Source of the DNA: Streptomyces sp. NBC_00102
Lineage (GTDB): Bacteria; Actinomycetota; Actinomycetes; Streptomycetales; Streptomycetaceae
Length of the DNA: 64,000 nt
Direction: 5' to 3'
NCBI RefSeq assembly: GCF_026343115.1
Contig: NZ_JAPEMC010000001.1
Coordinates: 620,001-684,000, forward strand
Below are positions 8,638 through 17,738 of this stretch, piece after piece. The stretch's first letter is position 1; each line of letters begins with the position of its first letter. The position numbers and the translations under genes were made by a program. The notes beneath the pieces were generated by a model, which had not been told where the DNA came from, did no database searches, and saw only the letters and a list, made by a program, of their open reading frames with translations.

Positions 8638-8841
8638 GGCGGTGCTGGCTCCTCGGCAGGGAACGGTGCGTCCGGCGCGGTGCGGCGCCGCACGGGGAGT
8701 CCGGTCCGGCGTACGGGACGCGGCGGCGGACGGGGCTGCCGCTGCGGCTCTGGAGCGGCTGTGACGTGCGGGTTCAGCGGGTGGGGCGGGGACCACCCTA
8801 CGGGGTGGGACCGCCGGAGGGCAGGGTCCCGGGTGGCACGG

Positions 8842-8882
8842 GGCCGTCCCCGGGCGGGCGCGGGGCCCGCCCGGGGACGGCC
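8842..8882 (-). terminator. Strong terminator after the BluB-CobT gene
   Basis: An 18-bp perfect stem (GGCCGTCCCCGGGCGGGC and its complement) with a 5-nt loop starts six bases past the stop of the gene at 8889. It separates that transcript from the CysG-like gene, which probably has its own promoter in 8638-8840. Confidence 0.85.
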
Positions 8883-8888
8883 TGGGGA

Positions 8889-11800
8889 CTACTTCTCGGT
8901 GACGCCCGCCGAGTCGAACGTCGCGACCTCGTTCATGGCGCGCGCGGCGCTCTGCACGATCGGGAGGGCGAGCAGCGCGCCCGTGCCCTCGCCGAGGCGG
9001 AGGTCGAGGTCGATCAGCGGACGCAGGCCCAGCTTGTTGAGCGCGGCCACGTGGCCGGGCTCGGCGCTGCGGTGGCCCGCGATGCAGGCGGCCAGGGCCT
9101 CGGGGGCGATGGCGCGGGCGACCAGGGCGGCCGCACCGGCGCTCACGCCGTCCAGGATGACCGGGGTGCGCAGCGAGGCGCCGCCCAGGAGGTACCCGGC
9201 CATGGCCGCGTGCTCCAGGCCGCCGACGGCCGCGAGCACGCCGATCGGGTCGGACGGGTCGGGCTGGTGCAGCTCCAGGGCTCGGCGCACGACGTCGACC
9301 TTGCGGGCGTGCATCTCGTCGTTGATGCCGGTGCCCCGGCCGGTGACCTCGGAGGGGTCGGCGCCGGTGTAGACGCAGATGAGGGCGGCCGACGCCGTGG
9401 TGTTGGCGATGCCCATCTCTCCGATGAGGAGGCCCTTGTTGCCCGCGGCGACCAGGTCGCGGGCGGTTTCGATGCCGACCTCGATCGCGGCGAGGACGTC
9501 CTCGCGGCTCATCGCGGGGCCGGTGGTGAAGTCCGCCGTACCGGGCCGCACCTTGCGGGGCAACAGGCCGGGGGTGGCGGGGAGTTCGGTGGCGACGCCG
9601 ACGTCCACGACGCAGACCTCGGCGCCGACCTGGCTCGCGAAGGCGTTGCAGACCGCGCCGCCGGCCAGGAAGTTGGCCACCATCTGGCCGGTGACCTCCT
9701 GGGGCCAGGAGGTCACTCCCTGGGCGTGCACGCCGTGGTCGCCGGCGAAGATCGCGACGGCCGCGGGCTCCGGGATCGGCGGCGGGCACGTCCGGGAGAG
9801 TCCGGCGAGCTGGGCGGAGATGATCTCCAGCATGCCGAGCGCTCCGGCGGGCGTGGTCATCCGCTTCTGCCGCTCCCACGCCTCGCCGAGCGCCTTGGCG
9901 TCCAGCGGGCGGATGTTGCCGATGGTCTCCTGGAGCAGGTCGTGCGGCTCCTCGCCGGGCAGCGCCCGGCGGCCGTACGTCTCCTCGTGGACGACCCAGG
10001 AGAGCGGGCGGCGCTTGGACCAGCCGGCCTGCATCAGTTCGGGCTCCTCGGGGAACTCGTCGACGTACCCGACGCAGAGGTACGCGACGATCTCGAGGTG
10101 CTCGGGCAGGCCGAGAGCGCGGACCATCTCGCGCTCGTCGAAGAAGCTGACCCAGCCGACGCCGAGGCCCTCGGCACGGGCGGCGAGCCAGAGGTTCTCC
10201 ACGGCGAGAGCGGAGGAGTAGGGAGCCATCTGCGGCTGGGTGTGACGGCCGAGGGTGTGCCGTCCGCCGCGGGTGGGGTCTGCGGTGACGACGATGTTCA
10301 CGGGGGTGTCGAGGATGGCCTCGATCTTCATCTCCCGGAACTGCTTGGCACGGCCCTTGGGGAGCGACTTGGCGTAGGCGTCGCGCTGGCGCTGGGCGAG
10401 TTCGTGCATGGAACGCCGGGTCTCCGCGGAGCGGATGACGACGAAGTCCCAGGGCTGCGAGTGACCGACGCTGGGCGCGGTGTGCGCGGCCTCCAGCACG
10501 CGGAGCAGGACCTCGTGCGGGATCGGGTCGCTGCGGAAGCCGTTGCGGATGTCGCGGCGCTCGCGCATGACGCGCATCACGGCCTCGCGCTCCGCGTCGT
10601 CGTAGCCGGGGGCCGGGTCGGTCGCCGGCTCCTCGGGAGCGGCGGCGTACTCGGCGTCCGGTTCCCCGGCGGGCCCGGGTACGGCCGCGGGCTCCGCGGC
10701 GGGTTCGGGCGTCACGGTCTCGAAGGCCGGGGCCTCGGGGGCCTCGGCGGTGCGGGCCTGCTCCGGGTGCACGTTCCCGTGTTCCGGCTCCGTGTGGAGC
10801 GGCCCGTCCTCCTGTCCGGCGGCGGGGGGTTCGATCGCCCAGGGAGCTCCGGCGGCCTGCGGCGCGACGGACTCCTGGACGGCGTCGGGCACCGCGGCGG
10901 GCCCGGAGACCTGGACGGGTTCGGTGGTCGGCTCTTCCACGCGGGGCTCGGCGACGGCGGCCTGCGCCTCGGGTGCGGGGGGCTCCGCGGGCGCCTGGAC
11001 CTGCTCGGGCGTCCGGACCCGCTCGGGTGCCAGGGGTGCGGCGAACTCGGTGGCGGGCACCGTGCCCTCCACGGGGAAGTACGGCTCCTGGGTGGCCTCC
11101 GGCGCGAAGACCGGCGCCGGGGCGAGGGCCTCGGCCGGGGCGTCGGGGACGACCGTTTCTGCCGGGGACGCCGTCGGAACGTCCGGCGCGGGCTCCGTCG
11201 GCGCCTGCGTGACGGCGTGGTCCGGGGCGAACTCCTGGGCGGGGGCCGCCGGCTCGAAGCCCGGCGCCGCCGCGGGCTCGAATCCCGGTGCGGGCTGCGG
11301 GAGTGCCTGGGCCGGTACGAAGTCGGCCGGGGCGGGCGTCTGGTCCGCCTCGGCGGGCGCCGCTTCGGGGACGGTCTCGGTCCGCACGGCTTCGGGGACG
11401 ATCTCGGTCCGCACGGCTTCGGCGGGCTCGGACGGCAGGGTCCCGCCCGCCCCGTGCGGGTCCGCGCCGGGCTGCTCGGCGGCGGTCACCGGCTCGGGCG
11501 CACCCCACGGGGCGGCGCCCTGGAGCGGGATCTCGCCCAGCTGCGGGCCGGGAAGCACGGGCTCCCGCACGGCGGGCACCTCGGCCTGCGCCGGTTCGGC
11601 CTGTACCGGTTCGGCCTGCGCGACGGGTGCCTCGGCCTGCGCGGGCACCTCGGCCTGGGCCGGGATCTCCGTCGGCGCGGGCACCTCGGCCTGGGCCGGG
11701 ATCTCCGCCGGAACCGGGGTCTCGGCCTGGGCCGGGTACTCGGGCGCGACGGGGGCCGGAGCCACCGGACGGGCCGGCTGGGGGGACCCCGCCGGGCCGC

Positions 11801-12263
11801 GGTCGGCGAGCGAGCGCACGAGGCCGCTCTGCCCCCCGTAGGAGGGGCCGTCGACCGAGGGGCCGCGGTGCAGCGGACGACGGGACGGCGCGGAGGCCAT
11901 CGCGTGCGCGGCGGCGGGTACGGGCGCCGGGGCCGGGATCCGTACCGCGCCGAGGTCGTACGCCCCGGAGTCGTGGCCCGCGGTCCCCTGGGCCGGGTTC
12001 TCCTGGGCCGTCAGGGGCTCCTGGGCCTGGTGCGCGCTCTGGGACGGGAACTGCTGATAGGCGTCCGCGGCGGGCGGCGGGACGATCTGCGGATCGCTCC
12101 ACCCGCCCTGGGCGGCGGGCATCAGCAGCACGTCGTCCTCGTAGGGTGCCTGCTCGGAGGGATCGAGGTAGGTGTAGGCATCCGGGGCGAGGACGCCCGG
12201 CTGCTCCACCATGCCTGCGTTCTCCGGCTGTCCCTCGCCCGGGATCTGGCCGGTGTCAGTCAT
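8889..12263 (-). CDS. cobT: Fusion of a long disordered region, BluB-type nitroreductase and CobT
   Basis: 1124 residues in three parts. Residues 1 to about 545 are a Pro/Ala/Glu/Val-rich low-complexity region with imperfect PAEIPAQAEV-type repeats and no predicted fold. Next is a nitroreductase/BluB-like flavin domain (about 550-770: ERRDIRNGFRSDPIP, HTAPSVGHSQPWDFV, GLGVGWVSFFDEREM), expected to make 5,6-dimethylbenzimidazole from reduced FMN. Last is CobT (about 780-1120: AVAIFAGDHGVHAQGVTSWP, GEMGIANTTASAAL, GGLEHAAMAGYLLGGA), which joins the base to nicotinate mononucleotide. The fusion would hand the lower ligand directly from maker to user. The start is the ATG of MTDTGQIPGEG. Confidence 0.9.
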   Translation of the reverse strand: MTDTGQIPGEGQPENAGMVEQPGVLAPDAYTYLDPSEQAPYEDDVLLMPAAQGGWSDPQIVPPPAADAYQQFPSQSAHQAQEPLTAQENPAQGTAGHDSGAYDLGAVRIPAPAPVPAAAHAMASAPSRRPLHRGPSVDGPSYGGQSGLVRSLADRGPAGSPQPARPVAPAPVAPEYPAQAETPVPAEIPAQAEVPAPTEIPAQAEVPAQAEAPVAQAEPVQAEPAQAEVPAVREPVLPGPQLGEIPLQGAAPWGAPEPVTAAEQPGADPHGAGGTLPSEPAEAVRTEIVPEAVRTETVPEAAPAEADQTPAPADFVPAQALPQPAPGFEPAAAPGFEPAAPAQEFAPDHAVTQAPTEPAPDVPTASPAETVVPDAPAEALAPAPVFAPEATQEPYFPVEGTVPATEFAAPLAPERVRTPEQVQAPAEPPAPEAQAAVAEPRVEEPTTEPVQVSGPAAVPDAVQESVAPQAAGAPWAIEPPAAGQEDGPLHTEPEHGNVHPEQARTAEAPEAPAFETVTPEPAAEPAAVPGPAGEPDAEYAAAPEEPATDPAPGYDDAEREAVMRVMRERRDIRNGFRSDPIPHEVLLRVLEAAHTAPSVGHSQPWDFVVIRSAETRRSMHELAQRQRDAYAKSLPKGRAKQFREMKIEAILDTPVNIVVTADPTRGGRHTLGRHTQPQMAPYSSALAVENLWLAARAEGLGVGWVSFFDEREMVRALGLPEHLEIVAYLCVGYVDEFPEEPELMQAGWSKRRPLSWVVHEETYGRRALPGEEPHDLLQETIGNIRPLDAKALGEAWERQKRMTTPAGALGMLEIISAQLAGLSRTCPPPIPEPAAVAIFAGDHGVHAQGVTSWPQEVTGQMVANFLAGGAVCNAFASQVGAEVCVVDVGVATELPATPGLLPRKVRPGTADFTTGPAMSREDVLAAIEVGIETARDLVAAGNKGLLIGEMGIANTTASAALICVYTGADPSEVTGRGTGINDEMHARKVDVVRRALELHQPDPSDPIGVLAAVGGLEHAAMAGYLLGGASLRTPVILDGVSAGAAALVARAIAPEALAACIAGHRSAEPGHVAALNKLGLRPLIDLDLRLGEGTGALLALPIVQSAARAMNEVATFDSAGVTEK

Positions 12264-12598
12264 GCGTACCCCTCGCCCATCGTCAGTGCTCCTTCGGCCC
12301 ATCGCCCGGGACGCCGACGTCACGGCAGGCCGGTGCTCGTCAACTAGAACGAGCGGGCTCGCCGCGCGGCACGAAACGCCCGCAGACCTCTACATATTCT
12401 CGCGGCCGTTCGCCGCGGCGACAGGTTTGTCGCGCAGCGGTTCGCTGTGGACTGCGCCACTTCGCGCGTTCCCGGTTGCGCTGTACCACAGGGAGAGACA
12501 AAGCTGCTCCCTTTTCCGGACATTGACGCACGAAGCGACGAACGACCGGGTTCGGTACAACAATCCGCCAGCCTACCTGCCGCGCTGTAGCTACCTGG
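12264..12598. other. Spacer upstream of BluB-CobT
   Basis: 335 nt between the cobL stop and the BluB-CobT start, both on the minus strand. Locally less GC-rich than its surroundings and probably holding a promoter. I looked for the cobalamin riboswitch B12-box (GCCACTG-type core) on the minus strand and did not find it. Confidence 0.45.
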
Positions 12599-13870
12599 TC
12601 ACGGGGCAAGGTCCGAACGCACCGCGCAGAGCAGGAACGCGACGGAGCGTTCGCGTTCCTCCCAGGCCGAGGTGTCCAGGTCCACGCTCTGCAGGAGCGC
12701 GCATTCCACCGTGTAGCCGCTGCCGGAGAGGGCGGTGACGAGGGCCTCCGCCTGGTCCCGGGTGGAGGCGTGGGTGACGATCCGCTCGGGGCGCCGGTCG
12801 GCGACGGCGAGCGCCACGGGGACGCCGCCGCCCCCGATGCGTACGACATCGGGCTCGGGAAGGCGTTCGAGCACGTGCGGAGCGAGGCCCTGGACGGCTT
12901 GGACGGCCACGCCGAAGGAGCGGGCCGCGGCCGTCGCCCGGGCGCAGGCGGCGGGGTCGCGGTCCACGGCGATGACGGCCGCGCCGAAGCGGGCCGCCTC
13001 GACGGCCAGGGCTCCGGTTCCCGAGCCGATGTCCCAGACCAGGTCACCGGTACGCGGGCCGAGCCGGGCCAGCTGGGCGGCGCGCATCCCGGCGGACTCG
13101 CCCTCGGTGCCCTGCCCGGCGTCCGTCCGGTCCTGGGGGGCGGGGTCGCGTACGACGGGACCGTGTCCCGCGCGCTGGTAGGCGTCGGCGGGCAGCGCCC
13201 AGCCCCGTACGCCGTCGGGCCGGGCGGGGTCCCGGCCGCCGATCCAGCCCGCGGTGGCGGTGGTGGGGCCGCTGCCGACGACGATGACGACGTTCGGGTC
13301 GCGCCACGCGTGGTCGGCGGCCTTGTCGGAGGTGAGTACGGTGACGCGCTCGCGGGCGGTGCCGAGTTCCTCGCAGATCACGAAGGTGCGGTGGATGCCG
13401 TCGAGCAGCAGGGCCAGTTCGGCGGGGCCGGCGCCGGGCGAGGTGAGGACGGCCACCTTGTGGTGGGCCCGGCAGACGTTGACGGCCCGTCGCAGGGTCC
13501 TGGGGTGGGCGACGACGACCTGGGCGTCGTCCCAGGGCATCCCGGCGCGGGCGAAGGCGGTGGCGACGGAGGAGACCGCGGGCACGACCTCGACCTCCAG
13601 GCCGTGTTCGGGCGCGCGCAGGGTGCGGACGACTCCGAAGAAGCCGGGGTCGCCGTCCGCGAGGACGACGGCGCTTCCCCGGTGTCCGGCGATGCGCCGG
13701 GCGGCCAGGTCCACGCTGCCGAGGCGGATGCGTTCGGCGTCCCGGGGCACTTCGGCGAGCGCGAGGTGGTGCGCGGCGCCCGCGACGAGCGTGGCGGCGG
13801 AGAGTGCTGCCGTGGCCGCTCTGGTCAGCGGTGAGCCGTCCCAGCCGATCACCGTGACGCGGTCGGCCAT
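12599..13870 (-). CDS. cobL: Precorrin-6Y C5,15-methyltransferase (CbiE-CbiT fusion)
   Basis: 423 residues. The N-terminal CbiE half (about 1-215) has tetrapyrrole methylase features (VTVIGWDGSP, VVLADGDPGFFG, VVPAVSSVATAFARAGMPWDDA). The C-terminal CbiT half (about 255-423) is a class I methyltransferase with GDLVWDIGSGTGALAVEAA and the acidic strand VIAVDRD. It methylates C5 and C15 of precorrin-6Y and removes the C12 acetate carboxyl in cobalamin synthesis. ATG start. It lies 335 nt upstream of the BluB-CobT gene on the same strand. The remaining corrin ring genes must be elsewhere. Confidence 0.92.
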   Translation of the reverse strand: MADRVTVIGWDGSPLTRAATAALSAATLVAGAAHHLALAEVPRDAERIRLGSVDLAARRIAGHRGSAVVLADGDPGFFGVVRTLRAPEHGLEVEVVPAVSSVATAFARAGMPWDDAQVVVAHPRTLRRAVNVCRAHHKVAVLTSPGAGPAELALLLDGIHRTFVICEELGTARERVTVLTSDKAADHAWRDPNVVIVVGSGPTTATAGWIGGRDPARPDGVRGWALPADAYQRAGHGPVVRDPAPQDRTDAGQGTEGESAGMRAAQLARLGPRTGDLVWDIGSGTGALAVEAARFGAAVIAVDRDPAACARATAAARSFGVAVQAVQGLAPHVLERLPEPDVVRIGGGGVPVALAVADRRPERIVTHASTRDQAEALVTALSGSGYTVECALLQSVDLDTSAWEERERSVAFLLCAVRSDLAP

Positions 13871-13938
13871 CGTCGTCCGTCTCCTGGAGTTGTGGGGGTG
13901 CGTGGGAGGGTTCCGTGCGCCTGTGGCGGTGCCCGCGC

Positions 13939-13971
13939 GGAGGGACCGGGTAGAGGCTATCGGGTCCCTCC
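13939..13971 (-). terminator. Hairpin between the GNAT gene and cobL
   Basis: Nine-base arms GGAGGGACC / GGTCCCTCC around a 15-nt loop, 57 nt beyond the stop of the acetyltransferase gene at 14028. A plausible terminator for that gene. Confidence 0.5.
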
Positions 13972-14027
13972 GGAAGACCGGTCCGGAGGGCCGGTCCCGA
14001 GGAAACGCCGGTGGCCGCGGCTCCCCG

Positions 14028-14666
14028 TCAGTTCCAGTCGTTGTAGGTGCCGTAGCCGCCCGCGTCGGCGAGCTGTTCGGCGACGCCTTCGAGGTCCTCC
14101 GGAAGGAGTCCCCAGACGATCAGGTCGGTGCGGAAGTCGACCCAGCCGCCGTCCTCGGTCTGCGTCCGCGCTATCCGGGCGTTGCGCAGGACCCCTTCGC
14201 TGATGCAGCCGAGTTTCTGGGCGACCTGCTGGGAGGCGGTGTTGTCGGCCTGGGTACGCAACTCGATGCGCTCGAAGGCCTGGTCGCGGAAGAGCCACTC
14301 GGCGAGCGCCAGCACGGACTCGGTGGCGTAACCCTCACCGCGTGCCCAATGGGCGGTGACGTAGACGACCTCGGTGGAGCGGGTGCGCCAGTCGGTGTTC
14401 AACAGGCGCACGGAGCCCACGAGCCGCTGGGTGAGGAACTCGTGGACGGCGAAGACGATGCCGTGCCCCTGGGTGCGCTCGCCGGGGGCGATGCGCCGGA
14501 TCCAGCGCTCGGCGTCGATCTGCGTGTACGGGTGCGGGCCGTCCGTCCAGGCGGTGACGGCCTCGTCGTTCATCATGTCGGTCAGTGCCGGGAGGTCCGA
14601 CATGTCGTAGGGGCGCAGCACCAGTCGGTCCGTGCTGATCGAGATCGACGGAAAGGTGGTAGTCAT
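14028..14666 (-). CDS. GNAT N-acetyltransferase, RimJ/RimL-like
   Basis: 212 residues of the GNAT_3 subgroup: STDRLVLRPYDMSDLPAL at the N-terminus, YVTAHWARGEGYATESVLAL as the acetyl-CoA loop, and RIELRTQADNTASQQVAQKLG near the end. Proteins of this type acetylate N-terminal amines of ribosomal or other proteins, or small molecules. The start is the ATG of MTTTFPSIS because GGAG sits six bases upstream; an in-frame ATG four codons earlier overlaps that box. It is followed by a hairpin and preceded by the metQ terminator. Confidence 0.87.
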   Translation of the reverse strand: MTTTFPSISISTDRLVLRPYDMSDLPALTDMMNDEAVTAWTDGPHPYTQIDAERWIRRIAPGERTQGHGIVFAVHEFLTQRLVGSVRLLNTDWRTRSTEVVYVTAHWARGEGYATESVLALAEWLFRDQAFERIELRTQADNTASQQVAQKLGCISEGVLRNARIARTQTEDGGWVDFRTDLIVWGLLPEDLEGVAEQLADAGGYGTYNDWN

Positions 14667-14748
14667 GCGCAGCTCCATGCCGAAGACCGGTAAAGGCACA
14701 GCATGCAGTATCGGGCGCGCGCCGTGCATGGGCGGGTCGGTACGCCGG

Positions 14749-14783
14749 AGCCCCGCACCTCCTCGGCGGGAGGTGCGGGGCTC
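14749..14783 (-). terminator. Terminator of the metNIQ operon
   Basis: About a 15-bp stem built from GAGCCCCGCACCTCC and GGAGGTGCGGGGCTC with a short loop, 24 nt beyond the metQ stop. It separates metQ from the acetyltransferase gene. Confidence 0.85.
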
Positions 14784-14806
14784 CGCGGGCGTGTGCCCGG
14801 CGCTGG

Positions 14807-15670
14807 TCAGGAAGCGGCCGGGGTACCGAAGGCGGGGATGACCGAGCCCTTGTAGGTGTCCTCGATGAACTTCTTGACCTCGTCGCTGTTGAGGAGCTTC
14901 GCGAGCTTCTCGACGCGGGGGTCCTTCTCGGCGCCCTTCTTGACGACCAGGATGTTGGCGTAGGGGTTGCCCTCCGCCTTCTCGATGGCGAGCGCGTCCT
15001 TCGACGGGGTGAGCTTGGCGTCGATCGCGTAGTTGCCGTTGATGACGGCGGCGTCGACGTCGTCCAGGGCGCGGGGCACGGTGGCGGCCTCCAGCTCCTT
15101 GAACTTCAGGCCCTTGGCGTCGGTGATGTCGCTCAGCTTGGCGTCGGTGCCGACGCCTGCCTTGAGGGTGATCAGGCCCTGGTCGGCGAGGAGAAGGAGC
15201 GCGCGGCCCTCGTTGGTGGTGTCGTTGGGTACCGCGATCGTCTGGCCGGACGTGATGTCGGAGACGGACTTGGCCTTCTTGGAGTAGAGGCCGAGCGGCT
15301 CCAGGTGGACGTCGACGACCGGCACGAGGTGGGTGCCGTTCTTCTTGTTGAAGTCGTCCAGGTAGGGCTTGTGCTGGAAGAAGTTGGCGTCGATCTGGCC
15401 GTTCTCCGTGGCGGTGTTCGGCAGGACGTAGTCCGTGAACTCCTTGACCTCCAGCTTGAGGCCGGCCTTCGCCGCGAGGTTCTTCTTCACGAAGTCGAGG
15501 ATGTCGGCGTGCGGCGTCGGGGACGCGCCCACGACGAGGGCCTTGGAGGTGTCGGCGTTCGCACCGGTGCCGCCGGCGGACGGGTCGGAGTCCGTACCGC
15601 AGGCGCTGAGGCCCAGGGCGAGGGCGGCGGTGGCGGCGGCTGCCGCGGAGAGCTTGATGGTCTTGCGCAC
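14807..15670 (-). CDS. metQ: Methionine ABC transporter substrate-binding lipoprotein
   Basis: 287 residues. The N-terminus VRKTIKL, a hydrophobic stretch and the lipobox LSACG direct lipid attachment at the outer face of the membrane. The NlpA/MetQ fold follows: VGASPTPHADIL, EVKEFTDYVLPN, ANFFQHKPYL, IAVPNDTTNEGRALLLL. It captures methionine (often D- and L-) for the MetNI permease. GTG start with AGAGG upstream. Last gene of the metN-metI-metQ operon and followed by a terminator. Confidence 0.95.
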   Translation of the reverse strand: MRKTIKLSAAAAATAALALGLSACGTDSDPSAGGTGANADTSKALVVGASPTPHADILDFVKKNLAAKAGLKLEVKEFTDYVLPNTATENGQIDANFFQHKPYLDDFNKKNGTHLVPVVDVHLEPLGLYSKKAKSVSDITSGQTIAVPNDTTNEGRALLLLADQGLITLKAGVGTDAKLSDITDAKGLKFKELEAATVPRALDDVDAAVINGNYAIDAKLTPSKDALAIEKAEGNPYANILVVKKGAEKDPRVEKLAKLLNSDEVKKFIEDTYKGSVIPAFGTPAAS

Positions 15671-15783
15671 GAAAAGTGCCTCTTTCGGGTGGGATGGAGC
15701 GCCCGGACAAGGAGTGCGGGCTTTGTCCGTCGCCGCGCCCGCGGAAGACCGGGGGCGGAACGGAGGTCTGGGGGGACGGTGCG

Positions 15784-16452
15784 TCAGGCGGTGCGGCCGC
15801 GGCGGGCCAGGAGGCGGCCGGCGAGGTCGCCGATGAGCTGGACGACGGTCACGATGACGATCAGCAGCACGACGGTGACGATCATGAACTGGTTGTCGAA
15901 GCGCTGGAATCCGTAGGTGACGGCCTTGGAGCCGAGCCCCTCGCCGCCCACGGCGCCGGCCATCGCGGAGTAGCCGATGAGCACGATCACGGTGGTGGTG
16001 ATGCCCGAGATCAGCGACGGCAGGGCCTGCGGGAGCAGGACCTTGCGGACGATGGTGGGGATGGAGCCGCCCATCGACTGGACCGCCTCGACGAGTCCGT
16101 GGTCGACCTCGCGCACGGCGGTCTCCACCAGGCGCGCGAAGAAGGGGATGGCACCGACGGCCAGCGGGACGATCATCGCGGTCGGGCCGATGAAGGTGCC
16201 GACGACCCAGGTCGTGAAGGGGATCAGCGCGATCAGCAGGATGATGAAGGGCAACGAGCGGCCGATGTTGACGACCACGCCGACGATCTTGTTCACCACG
16301 GTGTTCTGGAGCAGTCCGCCCTTGTCCGTGAGGACCAGCAGCACGCCCAGCGGCAGACCGACGGCGACGGTGACGACCGCGGACCACAGGACCATGTAGA
16401 GGGTGTCGATGGTGCCCTGGGTCAGCAGGGGCTGCATTTCGGACCAGGTCAC
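15784..16452 (-). CDS. metI: Methionine ABC transporter permease
   Basis: 222 residues with about five membrane spans and the EAA loop for contact with the ATPase (GLVEAVQSMGGSIPTIVRKVL). It also has the MetI hallmark IGRSLPFIILLIALIPFT. The GTG start codon shares its bases with the metN stop (GTGA, 4-nt overlap), so translation is probably coupled. Spacing to metQ is 113 nt. Confidence 0.95.
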   Translation of the reverse strand: MTWSEMQPLLTQGTIDTLYMVLWSAVVTVAVGLPLGVLLVLTDKGGLLQNTVVNKIVGVVVNIGRSLPFIILLIALIPFTTWVVGTFIGPTAMIVPLAVGAIPFFARLVETAVREVDHGLVEAVQSMGGSIPTIVRKVLLPQALPSLISGITTTVIVLIGYSAMAGAVGGEGLGSKAVTYGFQRFDNQFMIVTVVLLIVIVTVVQLIGDLAGRLLARRGRTA

Positions 16453-17513
16453 TTCGCGGCCTCCTTGGTGAGCGGGGCGGTGGTCTGTGCGGGGATCGCG
16501 GTGGCTGCGGCCTCGTCCACGACCTCGGCCCGCAGTCCCTGCTCGCGCAGGAAGCCGATGGGCACGACGTTCTCCTCGAAGCCGCCGGGCAGCTCGATGC
16601 GCATCCGGCCGATCTGGTTGCCGCCGACGGTGTCCATGGCCGCGCCGAGGATGGAGATGTCGATGTTGTACGTACGGGAGAGCTGGGAGATCACCGGGCG
16701 GCCGGCCGCGTCGCCGTGGAAGGTGACGTCGACGACCGTGCGGCCGGGGCCGGAGGTGCCGCCGCCGACCGGGAAGAGTTCGTCGGCCAGCTCGGAACCG
16801 GGGGTGGCGAGGAGTTCGCCGACGGTGCCGGATTCGATCACGCGCCCCCCGCGCATCAGCGCGGCGGAGTCGCAGATCGTCTTGACGACGTCCATCTCGT
16901 GGGTGATGAGCAGCACGGTCAGGCCGAGCTGCTGGTTGAGGTCGCGCAGCAGCTGGAGGATGGACCGGGTGGTCTCGGGGTCGAGGGCCGAGGTGGCCTC
17001 GTCGGAGAGGAGCACCTTCGGGTCGCCGGCCAGGGCGCGGGCGATGCCGACGCGCTGCTTCTGGCCGCCGGAGAGCTGTCCGGGGTAGGCCTTCGCCTTG
17101 TCGCCGAGGCCGACCAGGTCGAGGAGTTCGAGTGCCTTGCGGGAGCGGTCACGGCCGGGCACGCCGAGGATCTCCAGCGGGAGTTCCACGTTGCCCTGGA
17201 CCGTGCGGGAGGCCAGCAGGTTGAAGTGCTGGAAGACCATGCCGATGCGGCTGCGCGCCTCGCGCAGTTCCTTGCTCGCCCGGCGGCCCCGGCCCGCGAG
17301 GGCGGTGAGGTCCTGGCCGGCCACGGTCACGGTGCCGGAGGTGGGCCGCTCCAGCAGGTTGACGCAGCGGATGAGGGAGGACTTGCCGGCGCCGCTCTGG
17401 CCGATGACGCCGAAGACCTCACCCTCCTCGACGTGCAGATCGACTCCGTCGAGTGCGGTGACCTCGCGGTCGCGCGACTGATAGACCTTCGTGAGGCCCG
17501 AAGTGGTGATCAC
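16449..17513 (-). CDS. metN: Methionine ABC transporter ATP-binding protein
   Basis: 354 residues. ABC ATPase with Walker A GQSGAGKSS, Q-loop VFQHFNLL, signature LSGGQKQR, Walker B KVLLSDEATSALD and H-loop LLITHEMD. The C-terminal NIL domain (about 265-345) senses methionine and inhibits transport in MetN homologues. The start is the GTG of VITTSGLTKVYQ, the usual beginning of this family; the frame is open upstream but unlike MetN. A candidate leader peptide and hairpins lie upstream. Confidence 0.93.
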   Translation of the reverse strand: MITTSGLTKVYQSRDREVTALDGVDLHVEEGEVFGVIGQSGAGKSSLIRCVNLLERPTSGTVTVAGQDLTALAGRGRRASKELREARSRIGMVFQHFNLLASRTVQGNVELPLEILGVPGRDRSRKALELLDLVGLGDKAKAYPGQLSGGQKQRVGIARALAGDPKVLLSDEATSALDPETTRSILQLLRDLNQQLGLTVLLITHEMDVVKTICDSAALMRGGRVIESGTVGELLATPGSELADELFPVGGGTSGPGRTVVDVTFHGDAAGRPVISQLSRTYNIDISILGAAMDTVGGNQIGRMRIELPGGFEENVVPIGFLREQGLRAEVVDEAAATAIPAQTTAPLTKEAAK

Positions 17514-17667
17514 AGGGTTTCCGTCACTGTCGAGTGCTCGCGGCGTGGTGGTGCCGGGCACGGGGCATTCGTCCGAGGGAGACTCACCGGCCCTCGTCGG
17601 CCGGGATCTCGGCACGGCCGGCGGCATGGGAGTGCCGGCGGGGCCGTGCGGGGGCCGGGGCGTTCCT

Positions 17668-17723
17668 ACCGGGGCAACCGGTGGGCGACGGCGTCGGCGC
17701 GGTCTCGCTTCGGGGCGCGAGAC
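17668..17723 (-). promoter_or_regulatory. Hairpins in the metN leader
   Basis: Two stem-loops in the 5' leader of metN: GTCTCGC/GCGAGAC with an 8-nt loop (17702-17723) and ACCGG/CCGGT (17668-17682). The first starts about 15 nt after the stop of the short reading frame at 17739-17825. This layout suits attenuation. It does not match the SAM-I or SAM-IV cores I know. Confidence 0.4.
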
Positions 17724-17738
17724 ACTGGGCGGGGACCC

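Noticed and set aside
7390..12102. One continuous minus-strand frame covering the CysG-like gene and an Arg-rich upstream part
   Set aside because: The upstream part is an out-of-frame shadow of cobT; the real gene starts at 8637.
8889..12347. Very long plus-strand open frames opposite the cobT gene, rich in Gly and Arg
   Set aside because: They are antisense shadows of GC-rich codons, lack start signals and have unnatural composition.
12264..12598. Cobalamin riboswitch upstream of BluB-CobT
   Set aside because: The region is in the right place, but I found no B12-box core or its complement, so it is not called.
17560..17723. SAM riboswitch upstream of metN
   Set aside because: The hairpins and a CCGGGGCAACCGG stretch are suggestive, but that stretch reads on the opposite strand from metN and the known SAM-I/SAM-IV cores do not match.
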